From the NCBI GenBank assembly GCA_038257155.1, contig JBBSJP010000008.1:62001-126000 (forward strand): a DNA stretch of 64,000 nucleotides. Direction: 5' to 3'. Each line of letters opens with the position of its first letter. The stretch's first letter is position 1. A model generated the notes under the pieces. That model searched no databases. It had not been told where the DNA came from and was given only the letters and a program-made list of their open reading frames with translations. The stretch is from JANJTY01 sp038257155 (lineage in GTDB: Bacteria; Pseudomonadota; Gammaproteobacteria; Xanthomonadales; Xanthomonadaceae). A program made the translations under genes and the position numbers. Below, in pieces: positions 54,222 through 63,888 of the stretch.

Positions 54222-56507
54222 ATGAAACTCTTTCTTGTGACTGCCTTCCTCGCCATGCTGGTGGCGGGACCAGCACAATCCGCGACCTTCGTGGTCAACA
54301 GCCTCTCAGACGACACCGCCGGCGACAACAATATCGGCGACGGCATCTGCGAAGACATCCGCGGCGGCTCTCGCTGCACCTTGCGCGCCGCGATCGAGGA
54401 GGCCAATTTCACTCCGACCTTCGACATGATCCACTTCAATGTCGGAAGCTTCTTCGTGATCAACCTGGAAAGCCCGCTGCCGACGATCACTGCGCTGCTG
54501 CACATCGACGGCCGCACCGAAGTGGGCTACAACAGCAGCGCCACCGATATTGCCGATGCGCCGCCGCGGGTTTACCTCAGCGGACACTTGCTCGGCAGTA
54601 CCCCGTCGGCTGATGGCATTCGCGCGGCCAATACGTCGGCGGTATGGATCGATGCGATCGGCTTCATCAGCTTTCCGGACGCGGCGGTCGAGGCGATCAA
54701 TGTCGATTCGCTGCGGGTGAACAACAGTTGGATCGGCATTGGCCAAGGAGGAGCTACCGCGGGCAATGGCCGCGGCTTGACAATGGACCGGGTTGAAAGC
54801 GGGCGGATTGGCCAGTATTTCTCCGGCAACAACCTGGTCGGCCTCGGCAATGTGATCTCGTCCAGCGCGGGTGATGGCATCTATGTTGCCTTGGGCGATG
54901 ACAACCTCTTCGTTGGCAATCGCATCGGCACCTCGCCCGATGGCGCATTGAACCGAGGCAACGGCGGTGATGGCATCGAGCTGGCTGGAGCGAACAACGT
55001 GATTGGCACCACCTTGAACGGTGTTCAGGCGGGCAATGTGATCGCCTTCAACAACGGCCATGGCATCAATGCGTCGCTTGGCGGCGGGCAGCGCATCAGC
55101 AGCAACGAGATATTCTCCAACGACGGCAACGGCGTGCGTCTGACCGCCGCCAGCAGCCGGATCGGATTCACCACGCCGTCCCACGGCAATGCAATTTATG
55201 CCAATGGGCTGGCTGGCGTGCAGCTCAACGGCATTGGTCACGAAGTCGGGCGCAACATCATTGCCCAGAACACGGGCCGCGGCATCTTGGTCGCGACCGG
55301 CAGTGATCACGTGATCGACCAGAACGACATCTTTGGCAATGGCGATGACGGCATTCGGCTTGATGGCAATGACAACACCGTCAGCAACAACCGGATCGGT
55401 GTGGTCGATGATGTGACGGTCGGCAACCAGAACAATGGCGTTGTTATCGATGGCAGCGGCAACCTGCTGCAGGCCAATACGATCGGCGGTGCCAGCGGCG
55501 CGCTTGGCGACGGCGTCGATATCGTGTCTGGTGATGGGAACCGGCTGGTGCTCAACTTCATAGGCACCCGCGATGGCGTCGACTACGACAATGAAGGCCT
55601 GGGCGTGCGGGTGCGGGCGGCGGCCACCAATACCCGTATCGACAGCAACTGGATCGGCAACAGTCTGCATGGGGTTGGTCTCGAGGGCAGCTTTGCGGTG
55701 GTCTGCAACAGCAGCATCGGCGTCAGCAACGATGGCAGCGCGGCGGGCAACCGTTCGGAGGGAATATTTGTCTCCGGCTCAATCAATACAGTTGGCTCCT
55801 ACACCCCGAGCGGTACCTGCGCTTTGGGCAATCGCATCGGTTTCAACCTGTCTGATGGCATCGAAATCAGTGGCTCGGGCAACGTCATTCGCGACAACAA
55901 CATCGGTTACTTCGACGATGCGCCTGCCGGCAATGGCAATGGCGGCATCCTCATCGGTGCTGGGGCTTCGGAAAACCAGATCACCGGCAATGTGCTGTTC
56001 CACAATGGCAATGACGGGGTGCGTGTCGGCGCCGCGGCGGGTTTGCGCAACCGCATCGAGCAGAACAGTTTCTCGGTGAACGGCGATATCGGCATCGATC
56101 TGGGCGACAACGGCATCACCGCGAACGACTCAGGCGATGCCGACAGCGGCCCCAACAACCTGCAAAACTTCCCGGTGCTGATCGCCGTCACCAGCGCGCC
56201 GGGCGAGCTGACCATCAGCTACACCATGGACAGCCAGACCGCCAGCAGCGTGTATCCGATCGATGTGGATTTCTATCGCGCCGGCAGTGGCTCGCGCCAG
56301 GGCAGCTACTGGCTGGGTCGCGACAATTTCGCGCTGGCGCCAGGGGCAACCAAGGTTTTCGTGCTGTCCCTGCCACCAGGATTTCCGAGTGGCGACCTCA
56401 TTGCCATGGCAATTGACAGCGATGGCAACAGTTCGGAGTTCGGCGAGCCGATGGCCTACGCGGCAATCGTTCCGCCAGCAAGCATCTTCAAGGATGGCTT
56501 CGAATGA
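54222..56507 (+). CDS. Exported CSLREA-domain parallel beta-helix protein with terminal GFE motif
   Basis: A 761-residue exported protein. Signal peptide MKLFLVTAFLAMLVAGPAQS. The CSLREA module covers about 22-65 (FVVNSLSDDT, DGICEDIRGGSRCTLRAAI, EEAN). A long right-handed beta-helix then runs to about 650 with many N-x-I-x-x-N rungs (GNVIAFNNGHGINAS, NDIFGNGDDGIRLDG, NVLFHNGNDGVRVG). A beta domain follows at about 660-745 and the end is PPASIFKDGFE. No catalytic residues typical of pectate lyase are evident. It is divergent from the sigma gene and a plausible target of it, though no promoter was proven. Confidence 0.85.
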   Translation: MKLFLVTAFLAMLVAGPAQSATFVVNSLSDDTAGDNNIGDGICEDIRGGSRCTLRAAIEEANFTPTFDMIHFNVGSFFVINLESPLPTITALLHIDGRTEVGYNSSATDIADAPPRVYLSGHLLGSTPSADGIRAANTSAVWIDAIGFISFPDAAVEAINVDSLRVNNSWIGIGQGGATAGNGRGLTMDRVESGRIGQYFSGNNLVGLGNVISSSAGDGIYVALGDDNLFVGNRIGTSPDGALNRGNGGDGIELAGANNVIGTTLNGVQAGNVIAFNNGHGINASLGGGQRISSNEIFSNDGNGVRLTAASSRIGFTTPSHGNAIYANGLAGVQLNGIGHEVGRNIIAQNTGRGILVATGSDHVIDQNDIFGNGDDGIRLDGNDNTVSNNRIGVVDDVTVGNQNNGVVIDGSGNLLQANTIGGASGALGDGVDIVSGDGNRLVLNFIGTRDGVDYDNEGLGVRVRAAATNTRIDSNWIGNSLHGVGLEGSFAVVCNSSIGVSNDGSAAGNRSEGIFVSGSINTVGSYTPSGTCALGNRIGFNLSDGIEISGSGNVIRDNNIGYFDDAPAGNGNGGILIGAGASENQITGNVLFHNGNDGVRVGAAAGLRNRIEQNSFSVNGDIGIDLGDNGITANDSGDADSGPNNLQNFPVLIAVTSAPGELTISYTMDSQTASSVYPIDVDFYRAGSGSRQGSYWLGRDNFALAPGATKVFVLSLPPGFPSGDLIAMAIDSDGNSSEFGEPMAYAAIVPPASIFKDGFE

Positions 56508-56582
56508 ACGGCCTTCGGCCTGCTAAGGTAGGCAACGGCCGGCGATCGCGTCGGCCGCCCCTTTGGCCACGAGTGATCCGAC

Positions 56583-57896
56583 ATGGTTCAGGCATTTTGC
56601 CTCCTGCTGCTCGCCTGCGTCGCCATGGCGCCGACACTGGCCGCCGAACCTTTGCGTATCGTGCAGGCTGGTGCCCTGCTGGATCGTCCTGGCCTGCCGC
56701 CGCGGGGCGAATCCACCGTGCTGATTCGCGGCGAACAGATCGTCGAGATTCGCAACGGCCTGCATGGACCCGAGGCGTTCGGTACGGAGCCGGCCGAGCT
56801 GATCGACCTGCGCGACCAGTTCGTGCTTCCCGGCCTGATCGACAGCCATGTGCACCTCACCAGTGATCTGGGCGGCACCGCCGCACAGATCGCCTCGGTC
56901 ACCTGGAGCCAGTCCGACAGCGCCTTCGAGGCGGCCGTGAACGCACGCAAGACCCTGCAGGCCGGCTTCACGACGGTGCGCAATCTGGGCGACAGTGACG
57001 GCGTGGTTCGCGCACTTCGTGATGCGATCAAGGCCGGCAAACTGCCGGGTCCGCGCATCCTCACCGCCAATACCAGCATTTCAGCGACCTCCGGACATGC
57101 CGATCCGACGCTGGGCTATCGCGCCGAGCTGCATGACGCGCTGAACACCGGAGAGAACGTCTGCAACGGCGTCGAGTCCTGTCGCGAAGCGGTGCGACGA
57201 CAGATCGCACAAGGCGCCGACGTCATCAAGCTGACCATCACCGGTGGGGTCAACAGCCGCATCGGGGCAGGCCTCGGCCTGCAGATGTTCGAGGACGAGG
57301 CGCGCGCGGTGTTCGACACGGCGCAGCTGTATGGCAAGAAAGTGGCGGTGCATGCGCATGGTGCCGACGGCATCAATCTGGCGCTGAAGCTCGGTGCCGC
57401 CTCGATCGAGCACGGCACCCTGCTGGACGATGCCGGCCTGCGCCTGTTCAAGGAATCCGGCGCCTATTACGTGCCGACCCTGTCGACCGTGAATGGCTAC
57501 ATCGAGCGCCTGGCGAGCAATCCGGAGGCGTACAGCGGCGACGTGCTGGCCAAGATCCAGTGGCGTATCGGCATCACCGGCAAGTCGCTGCAGCGCGCCG
57601 TGCCCGCCGGGGTCAAGATCGCCTTCGGCACCGACGCGGGCGTCAGCAAGCACGGCCGCAATGCCGATGAGTTCGAGCTGATGGTGCAGCACGGCATGAC
57701 GCCCGCTGCGGCGATCGTGGCTGCCACCATCAATGCCGCCGACCTGCTTGGTCTTTCCGACCAGATCGGAACGCTGGAGCCAGGCAAGCAGGCTGACCTG
57801 ATTGCAGTGCACGGTGATCCATTGAACGACATCACCGTACTCAAGCGCGTGGATTTCGTAATGCGCGCTGGCGAAGTGGTCCTTGAATCACGCTGA
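56583..57896 (+). CDS. Exported metal-dependent amidohydrolase (imidazolonepropionase-like)
   Basis: A 437-residue exported hydrolase. The signal peptide MVQAFCLLLLACVAMAPTLAA precedes a TIM-barrel amidohydrolase. It has the metal HxH in LIDSHVHLT, a Lys in VIKLTITGG, His in VAVHAHG and SIEHGTL, and Asp in FGTDAGV. The C-terminal composite domain is LEPGKQADLIAVHGDPL. This set fits the Xaa-Pro dipeptidase/prolidase-like subgroup. The substrate, probably a periplasmic peptide or amide, is not shown. It is followed 59 nt later by a second, longer amidohydrolase. Confidence 0.88.
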   Translation: MVQAFCLLLLACVAMAPTLAAEPLRIVQAGALLDRPGLPPRGESTVLIRGEQIVEIRNGLHGPEAFGTEPAELIDLRDQFVLPGLIDSHVHLTSDLGGTAAQIASVTWSQSDSAFEAAVNARKTLQAGFTTVRNLGDSDGVVRALRDAIKAGKLPGPRILTANTSISATSGHADPTLGYRAELHDALNTGENVCNGVESCREAVRRQIAQGADVIKLTITGGVNSRIGAGLGLQMFEDEARAVFDTAQLYGKKVAVHAHGADGINLALKLGAASIEHGTLLDDAGLRLFKESGAYYVPTLSTVNGYIERLASNPEAYSGDVLAKIQWRIGITGKSLQRAVPAGVKIAFGTDAGVSKHGRNADEFELMVQHGMTPAAAIVAATINAADLLGLSDQIGTLEPGKQADLIAVHGDPLNDITVLKRVDFVMRAGEVVLESR

Positions 57897-57955
57897 TCCG
57901 CGCTGCGGGCGAGCCCCGCCGCCTTGGCAACTCCCATCTCATCCCCAGGTGCAGC

Positions 57956-60058
57956 ATGCGAGCAATACAAAGGGAAGTCGTCTGCAGGACCAAATGGCAC
58001 ACACGGTGGCCGCTCGCGCTTGCCCTTGTGCTTGGCGGCTGGATTGGAGGGCCGGCCCTTGCCACGGCAGAAGAGACAGTGCAGCTGCGTTACGACTGGC
58101 TGACGCAAGGCAAGCGCTCAGGTGGCTTCGTCCTTGGCCTGCAGGGCGATGGCCTGCGCGTCTCCGAGTTCAGCTTCAATGACCGAGGTCGTGGACCCGA
58201 TCTGAAAGAGCGCATCGCCCTCGACGCAAACGGTCTGATCCGCAGTCTGCACATCGAAGGCAAGGCCTACATGGGCTCGCCAGTCGACGAGCGTTTCTCG
58301 CGCGATGCCGATGGCCTGGCCGAGTGGCAAAGCGCCGCGGAGACCGGCTCGCAGACGGGTGCCGAGCACGCTTTCTACATCGCGGGGGAGTCGACGCCAG
58401 ACCAGATCGGCATTCTGGCCCGCGCGCTGCTTGCGGCTCCCGGGCAGAGTCTTGCCCTGCTGCCGAGCGGCAGCGCACGGATCGAATCGCTGGCGCGCGA
58501 AAGCGTCACGCATGCTGGCGAAGCCCGGGAAGTCGAATTGTTCGGCATCGCCGGACTAGGATTCGAACCGAGCTATGTCTGGCTGGACGCGAATCGAAAG
58601 TTGTTCGCGCTGTCCTATGGCTGGATGGGACTGGTTCCCGAAGGCTGGGGCGCGGTGCTTCCGGCTTTGCAGGAGCGCCAGGAACTGGTCGCGGCAGCCC
58701 ATCACCAGCGCCTGGCCGAGCGCCTTACGCGACGCCTGCCCGAAACCTGGTGCATTGCACCGGTGCGTCTGCTGGATGTCGACGCCGGGCGCTTGTTGCC
58801 GGATATGGCGGTGCGGGTTTCTGGCGGTGTAATCCGCGCGGTGGGTGCGCATGGCACGCTGCAATGCGATGCGGCAAGTACCCTGGATGGCGGCGGCCGC
58901 GTGCTGATGCCGGGCCTGTGGGACATGCATTCCCACGTCAGCATCGGTGATGGGCTGCTCAATATCGCCGCCGGGGTGGTGGCGGTGCGCGATCTCGCCA
59001 ACGATCACGAGCGCCTGCTGAAAGTGGCGGCGCAGATGGAATCGGGCGAGGTGATTGGAACCCGTGTGGTGCGGTCCGGCTTCATCGACCAGAAGAGTCC
59101 CTTCTCAGCACCCACCGGACGCCTGGCGGAGAGCCTCGACGAGGCTCTGGACATGGTCCGCTGGTACGCCGAGCGCGACTATCCACAGATCAAGATCTAT
59201 TCCTCGATCACGCCAGACTGGGTGCGCCCGATCGCCGACGAGATCCATCGCCATGGCATGCGCCTGTCCGGTCACATTCCCTCCTACATGACGGCGGAGC
59301 GCGCGGTGCGCGATGGCTTCGACGAGATCCAGCACATCAACATGCTGTTCCTGAATTTCCTGGCCGGGCCGCGTGACGATACCCGCACCCCGGTGCGCTT
59401 CGTGAAGGTGGCGGAAGAGGCCGGCGGACTGGATCTTGAATCTACCGAGGTAAAGGACTTCATTGCCCTGCTGCGGCAGCGCGACATCGTGGTGGACCCG
59501 ACGGTCAGCATCTTCGACAGCATGTTCCGGCACCGGCCAGGCGAGCTTGATCCGAGCTATGCCGGCATCGCCGAGCACCTGCCGCCGACCGTCCAGCGCG
59601 GCTTGCGCGCACCCGGGTTCGCGGTGCCGGACGACAAGGCCGCACGCTATGCAGCCTCGGCCGATGCCTTGCTGAAGATGATCGGCGCGCTGCACCGGGC
59701 CGGTGTGCGCCTGGTGGCCGGCACCGACGCCATGGTCGGATTCACCCTGCACCGCGAGCTGGAACTCTACGTCGCGGCCGGTATTCCGGTCGCGGACGTG
59801 CTGCGGATTGCGACCATTGGCGCGGCCACGATTGCCGATGCCGGCAGCGACCAGGGCCGTGTCGCTCCGGGTTATCGCGCGGAGTTGGTGCTGCTGGATG
59901 GCGACCCGCTGGCGGATATTTCAAACATCCGGCGCACGGTGCTGACCCTGCGCGGCAACCGCTACTACCGTGCTGCGGAGTTGCACGAGGCGGTCGGAAT
60001 TCGCCCCTTTGTGTCACCGGAATCCGAAGCGAGCCCGGCGGCAGGCCAGCGCCACTAG
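57956..60058 (+). CDS. Exported amidohydrolase with N-terminal extra domain
   Basis: A 700-residue protein. An N-terminal hydrophobic export segment (about 18-40) is followed by an about 240-residue beta-rich domain of unknown function (VQLRYDWLTQGKRSGGFVL...). Then comes the amidohydrolase barrel: metal motif DMHSHVSIGDG, Lys in IKIYSSI, His in LSGHIPS and IQHINML, Asp in AGTDAMVG. It ends with GYRAELVLLDGDPLADI. The extra N-terminal domain separates it from its 437-residue neighbour. The pair probably works on related substrates in the periplasm. Confidence 0.85.
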   Translation: MRAIQREVVCRTKWHTRWPLALALVLGGWIGGPALATAEETVQLRYDWLTQGKRSGGFVLGLQGDGLRVSEFSFNDRGRGPDLKERIALDANGLIRSLHIEGKAYMGSPVDERFSRDADGLAEWQSAAETGSQTGAEHAFYIAGESTPDQIGILARALLAAPGQSLALLPSGSARIESLARESVTHAGEAREVELFGIAGLGFEPSYVWLDANRKLFALSYGWMGLVPEGWGAVLPALQERQELVAAAHHQRLAERLTRRLPETWCIAPVRLLDVDAGRLLPDMAVRVSGGVIRAVGAHGTLQCDAASTLDGGGRVLMPGLWDMHSHVSIGDGLLNIAAGVVAVRDLANDHERLLKVAAQMESGEVIGTRVVRSGFIDQKSPFSAPTGRLAESLDEALDMVRWYAERDYPQIKIYSSITPDWVRPIADEIHRHGMRLSGHIPSYMTAERAVRDGFDEIQHINMLFLNFLAGPRDDTRTPVRFVKVAEEAGGLDLESTEVKDFIALLRQRDIVVDPTVSIFDSMFRHRPGELDPSYAGIAEHLPPTVQRGLRAPGFAVPDDKAARYAASADALLKMIGALHRAGVRLVAGTDAMVGFTLHRELELYVAAGIPVADVLRIATIGAATIADAGSDQGRVAPGYRAELVLLDGDPLADISNIRRTVLTLRGNRYYRAAELHEAVGIRPFVSPESEASPAAGQRH

Positions 60059-60175
60059 TCCGGACCCGACGAAACAAGAGCCCGCCCCGAGGGCATTGGC
60101 GCTGCGCGCCGGCAACGCAGTGCGGGCCCGGTCTTGCTACCATCCACGCCCCAACGATCAGCGGTCGAGCAAGGC

Positions 60176-61060
60176 ATGAGCAAGGCGCAGCGCAGCAAGT
60201 CCCACAGGCCGGTGGCTCCCGTCGCCAGCGCCAAGTCGAAGCGGCCGCGCGCGCCCGATTGGCCGATCTTTGCCCTGGCTGGCGTTGGCATGCTGATCAC
60301 TGCGTACCTCGGCTTCCTGGCGCTGTTTGGCGCGACTCCGGCCTTTTGTACCGAGGCCTCCGGCTGCGGCCTGGTTCAAGGCAGCCGCTGGTCGGTGCTG
60401 ATGGGTCTGCCGGTGGCGCTGTGGGGCTTTGGGCTTTATGCGCTCATCGCGCTGGTGAGTTTCTTCATGCCGATGCAGGTCAAGCGCTGGCAATGGCAGC
60501 TATGGCTCGCCCTGATTGGCCTGGCGGTCAGTATCTATCTCACCGTGGTGGGGATCGTGGCGCTGGATGCGGTATGCGCGTGGTGCATAGCCTCCCTGGT
60601 TTGCATTGCCGCCATCGTGCTGGTGCTGGTTGTGCGTCGCCCAGCAACGGCCCCCGGCATGCCCATGAGCCGCTTTGCGGTGCAAAACGGTTTCGCGGTT
60701 GTCACGGTGCTGGGCTTCCTGCTGCTGGTGCACAGCGGCCTGGTACAGGCGCCGGAGGATCCGCGCCTGACCGCGCTGGCCGAGCATCTGGAGAGTTCAG
60801 GGGCGAAATATTACGGCGCGTTCTGGTGCGCGAACTGTCAGGAGCAACGGCGTCTGTTCGGCGCTTCGGCGGATCGGCTGCCCTACGTGGAATGCAGCCC
60901 GGATGGGCGGCGTGGCAATGTCGCCTTCAGCTGCGTCAGCAATGAAATCACCGCCTTTCCCACCTGGATCATCCGCGACAAGCGCTATCAGGAGGTGCTC
61001 TCGCCCGAGATGCTGGCGCGCTATTCGGGCTTCAACTGGGAAGCGCGCGCGCCCAAGTAA
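60176..61060 (+). CDS. VKOR-thioredoxin fusion (vitamin K epoxide reductase family protein)
   Basis: A 294-residue inner-membrane protein making or relaying disulfides to quinone. Four to five TM helices (about 30-190) form the VKOR domain, with loop cysteines C58 and C64 and the active-site pair C134-AW-C137 next to the quinone site. Residues about 195-294 form a periplasmic thioredoxin-like domain with CANC (C218-C221, YYGAFWCANCQ). The ATG at 60176 gives a basic cytoplasmic N-terminus. VKOR enzymes replace or supplement DsbB in oxidative folding. Confidence 0.93.
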   Translation: MSKAQRSKSHRPVAPVASAKSKRPRAPDWPIFALAGVGMLITAYLGFLALFGATPAFCTEASGCGLVQGSRWSVLMGLPVALWGFGLYALIALVSFFMPMQVKRWQWQLWLALIGLAVSIYLTVVGIVALDAVCAWCIASLVCIAAIVLVLVVRRPATAPGMPMSRFAVQNGFAVVTVLGFLLLVHSGLVQAPEDPRLTALAEHLESSGAKYYGAFWCANCQEQRRLFGASADRLPYVECSPDGRRGNVAFSCVSNEITAFPTWIIRDKRYQEVLSPEMLARYSGFNWEARAPK

Positions 61061-61208
61061 ACTGCGCCGGATGCGCAGCGCGGGGCGGCACCCCTGCCAT
61101 TGGCAACTGGCTTGGGCGGTCCAGCCTGCGTAAAGTTACCTTTTCGGCGGCTTCACTGGCGTTCACGGGGAACGCAGCGACGCCCGCCTACGATCCCTAG
61201 GAGGCTGC

Positions 61209-61964
61209 ATGTTCACGCGTCTGGCGAATATCATCCGCGGCTTCATGTCCCTGTTCATCAAGGGCCTGGAGAAGCGCAATCCCGAAGCCCTGCTGGAACT
61301 GGAGCAGGAAAACCTTCGCAAACAGATCTCCAGCTACAACCAGGGTCTGGCGGCGCATGCCGGCCTGGCCGAGCGGCTGATGGGCCAGGTACGCAAGCTG
61401 GAAACCGAAGAACAGCAGCTGCGCGCCAACACCACCGCGCACCTGCGTGCCGGCAACAAGGCCGCTGCCGCGCAGCATGCCCTGCGCCTGCAGACCGTGG
61501 CTCGCGAGCTGGCCGAGAACCGCGCGCAGATGGAATCGGCCGACCAGACCTACAAGGATCTGGTCAAGGCGCGCGACGTGGCAGTGAATGCGGCACGCAG
61601 CAAGATCGAGTCGCTCAAGGGCGCGATCAATGACATGCGCATGAAGAAGGCCATGGCCGACATGAACGAGATGGCCTCGGGCATGATCGGCGAGATCGGT
61701 GGCTCGGGCGATACCCTGAACCGCCTGCACGAGCTGGTCGAGGAAGAGCGCAACAAGGCTGCCGGCCGCGCCCGCGTGGCGCGCGATTCGCTCGACATGA
61801 GCCAGATCAACATCAAGGAAGCCGAGATGACGGCGCTGGCGGACCAGGCCCTGGCCGACTTCGCCGCGGCCGAAGGCATCAGCCTGGGTGATTCTGCCGC
61901 CGAAGTGCCCGCGGCCAATCGCAGCATGAGTTCAGAACGCAAGTCGGACAGCGAATCGAGCTGA
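61209..61964 (+). CDS. pspA: PspA/IM30-family membrane-stress protein
   Basis: A 251-residue PspA/VIPP protein that binds and protects the inner membrane. An amphipathic N-terminus (MFTRLANIIRGFMSLFIKGL) is followed by an almost continuous coiled coil to about residue 220 (EQENLRKQISSYNQGLAAHA, ETEEQQLRANTTAHLRAGNK). The SD is strong (AGGAGG at 61199-61204). There is no pspF or pspBC next to it. An AAA+ ATPase starts 1 nt after the stop, so this is not the E. coli psp arrangement. A small inverted repeat (GCGTTC/GAACGC, 61159-61175) precedes the gene. Confidence 0.92.
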   Translation: MFTRLANIIRGFMSLFIKGLEKRNPEALLELEQENLRKQISSYNQGLAAHAGLAERLMGQVRKLETEEQQLRANTTAHLRAGNKAAAAQHALRLQTVARELAENRAQMESADQTYKDLVKARDVAVNAARSKIESLKGAINDMRMKKAMADMNEMASGMIGEIGGSGDTLNRLHELVEEERNKAAGRARVARDSLDMSQINIKEAEMTALADQALADFAAAEGISLGDSAAEVPAANRSMSSERKSDSESS

Positions 61965-61965
61965 A

Positions 61966-63612
61966 ATGACCCTCGAGTCGGAGGCCCCGGCCTGGGCGCG
62001 TGAGCTGGCCCTGGCCTACGAAAGCGGTGCACACGGCCAGTTCGTGCTGTACGGCAATGTTGCCGATCGCTTTCCGCTGGGCGGCCGACTGGTTGGACTG
62101 ACCCGCTACGTCGAAGCCCAGCTGCTGTCGGGCTTCGACATCGTGTTTGCCTACGATCCTGGCAATGGCCTGAACCTGCTGCGCGGTGCCGAACGCTTCG
62201 CCGCCTGGCCGGGTGCCAAGGAGATGGGCCCCTGGCCGCGCGATCCGCGACTTGCCGTGGAACTGGTGTCGCGCTATCTGCGCTACCGCGCCAACCTGCG
62301 CGCGCTGGGGCGCAGCGAGGACGAACACGTCGCGGTGATCTTCCGCGGTGCCGACCAGGTGCTGCCGGGTGGACGCGCCGGTGACTTCGAGATCGCCAGC
62401 CTGGCCAGCCTGATCCGCGACTGGGCCAGCGAGGCGCCGTTCACCGACCTTGCCTTCGCCAGCTTCCTGATCGCCGACAACCTCAACGACCTGCATCCGC
62501 TGGTCGCCAACAACCCGCGCGTGACGCGGGTGCGCGTGCCGCTGCCCGAGCCGCCGGTGCTGCTGCGCGCGCTGGCGCAGTTGCGCATCGATCATCCCGC
62601 CGCCTTCGATCCCGCCGCCGGCGACGAAGCCGCAGCTGGCGCCCTGAACGGCGTCAGCATCAGCGCGCTGCAAAGCCTGGTGCGGATGCGCGCGCACGAG
62701 AAGCGCCAGCTCGCGCCGTCCGACTGGGTAGCGGTGAAGAAGCAACTGGTGGAGATCGAGGCCGCTGGCCTGGTCGAGTTCATCGACTCGAAGAAGTCAC
62801 TCAAGCATTACCACGCCCAGGAAGCCCTCAAGGCCTGGCTGCGCCAGGACATCGCGCTGTGGAATGCGTCGGACCTGCGCGCCCTGCCGATGGGCTACAT
62901 CTTCTGTGGCCCGGTCGGCACCGGCAAGACGTATCTGGTCGAGTGCCTGGCGGGCGAAGCCGGCGTGCCGGTGGTGAAGCTGAAGAATTTCCGCGACCGC
63001 TGGGTTGGTTCGAGCGAGGGCAATCTGGAGAAGATCTTTCGTTTGATCCGCGCCCTGGGCCGCTGCATGGTGTTCATCGACGAGGCCGACCAGGCGCTCG
63101 GCAAACGCGATGCGGGCAGCGGCGACTCGGGCCTGTCCGGGCGCATTTATTCGATGATCGCGCAGGAGATGAGCCAGTCGGAGAATCGCGGCCGGATCAT
63201 GTGGATCCTCGCTTCGTCGCGCCCCGACCTGATCGAGGTTGACCTGAAGCGGCCGGGACGCGTCGATGTCAAGATTCCGCTGCTGCCGACTACCACCACG
63301 GCCGAAGCGGCCGCCCTGCTCAACGCATTGCTTGGGCGATTCGACATTGCCCCAGGCGCCGACGCGCTGCTGCATCTGCCCTTGCCGCACCTGCTGACAC
63401 CCGGCGCCGCCGAGGCGCTGGCGGTGAAGACCTATCGCGAAGTGCGCACCACCAGCGCCTCGCCGGTTGACGCATTGGCGGCCTGCCTGAAGGGTTACCA
63501 GGCGCCGGTGCCGCCGGACGTAATGGAGTTCCAGATGCGTATCGCGATCCGCGAGGCCACCGATATTCAGTTCGTGCCCGAATCGCTGCGTCATCTGGCG
63601 GCGGCGGGCTGA
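61966..63612 (+). CDS. AAA+ ATPase operonic with PspA
   Basis: A 548-residue protein. The N-terminal about 270 residues (WARELALAYESGAHGQFVLYGNVADRF...) belong to an ATPase-like region with no intact P-loop that I can see. The C-terminal classical AAA domain has Walker A GPVGTGKT (315-322), Walker B MVFIDEADQ (D372, E373), sensor-like LASSRPD and arginine-finger region LKRPGRVD, as in FtsH/CDC48. The 1-nt gap to pspA indicates coupled translation. It may remodel PspA/Snf7-type polymers the way Vps4 does ESCRT-III, but that is inference. Confidence 0.88.
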   Translation: MTLESEAPAWARELALAYESGAHGQFVLYGNVADRFPLGGRLVGLTRYVEAQLLSGFDIVFAYDPGNGLNLLRGAERFAAWPGAKEMGPWPRDPRLAVELVSRYLRYRANLRALGRSEDEHVAVIFRGADQVLPGGRAGDFEIASLASLIRDWASEAPFTDLAFASFLIADNLNDLHPLVANNPRVTRVRVPLPEPPVLLRALAQLRIDHPAAFDPAAGDEAAAGALNGVSISALQSLVRMRAHEKRQLAPSDWVAVKKQLVEIEAAGLVEFIDSKKSLKHYHAQEALKAWLRQDIALWNASDLRALPMGYIFCGPVGTGKTYLVECLAGEAGVPVVKLKNFRDRWVGSSEGNLEKIFRLIRALGRCMVFIDEADQALGKRDAGSGDSGLSGRIYSMIAQEMSQSENRGRIMWILASSRPDLIEVDLKRPGRVDVKIPLLPTTTTAEAAALLNALLGRFDIAPGADALLHLPLPHLLTPGAAEALAVKTYREVRTTSASPVDALAACLKGYQAPVPPDVMEFQMRIAIREATDIQFVPESLRHLAAAG

Positions 63613-63671
63613 GGCGGCAGCGATGCACGGTACTCATTTACTGATAGCAATGCCCGCTGCGGTGCGCTTCT

Positions 63672-63857
63672 GTAGGGCGGGTCTTGCACCCGCCGCTGCG
63701 GCATGCCCGCAGGATATGGACTACCCAACCATGCACCTCGCGATGGCGGATGCGAGATCCGCCCTCCATCGGCGTGAACCCGCCATTGCGATTGGCCGGA
63801 TAGGTATCGGCTCCGTTGCCTGTCGTATTGCAACGGCGGATGCAAGATCCGCCCTCC
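63672..63857. repeat. Cluster of three GGCGG-type REP palindromes
   Basis: GTAG + GGCGGGTCT-TGC-ACCCGCC (63672-63694) and two inverted copies of GGCGGAT-N-AGATCCGCCCTCC at 63745-63767 and 63835-63857. They fill the gap between the AAA+ gene and the next start. Confidence 0.75.
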
Positions 63858-63888
63858 AGTCCGGCGGTTGCACGGTCAGTCGCGGCGC

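Noticed and set aside
54222..56507. Pectate lyase or other polysaccharide lyase
   Set aside because: Beta-helix rungs are present but I cannot see the Ca-binding Asp cluster or catalytic Arg/Lys of lyase families.
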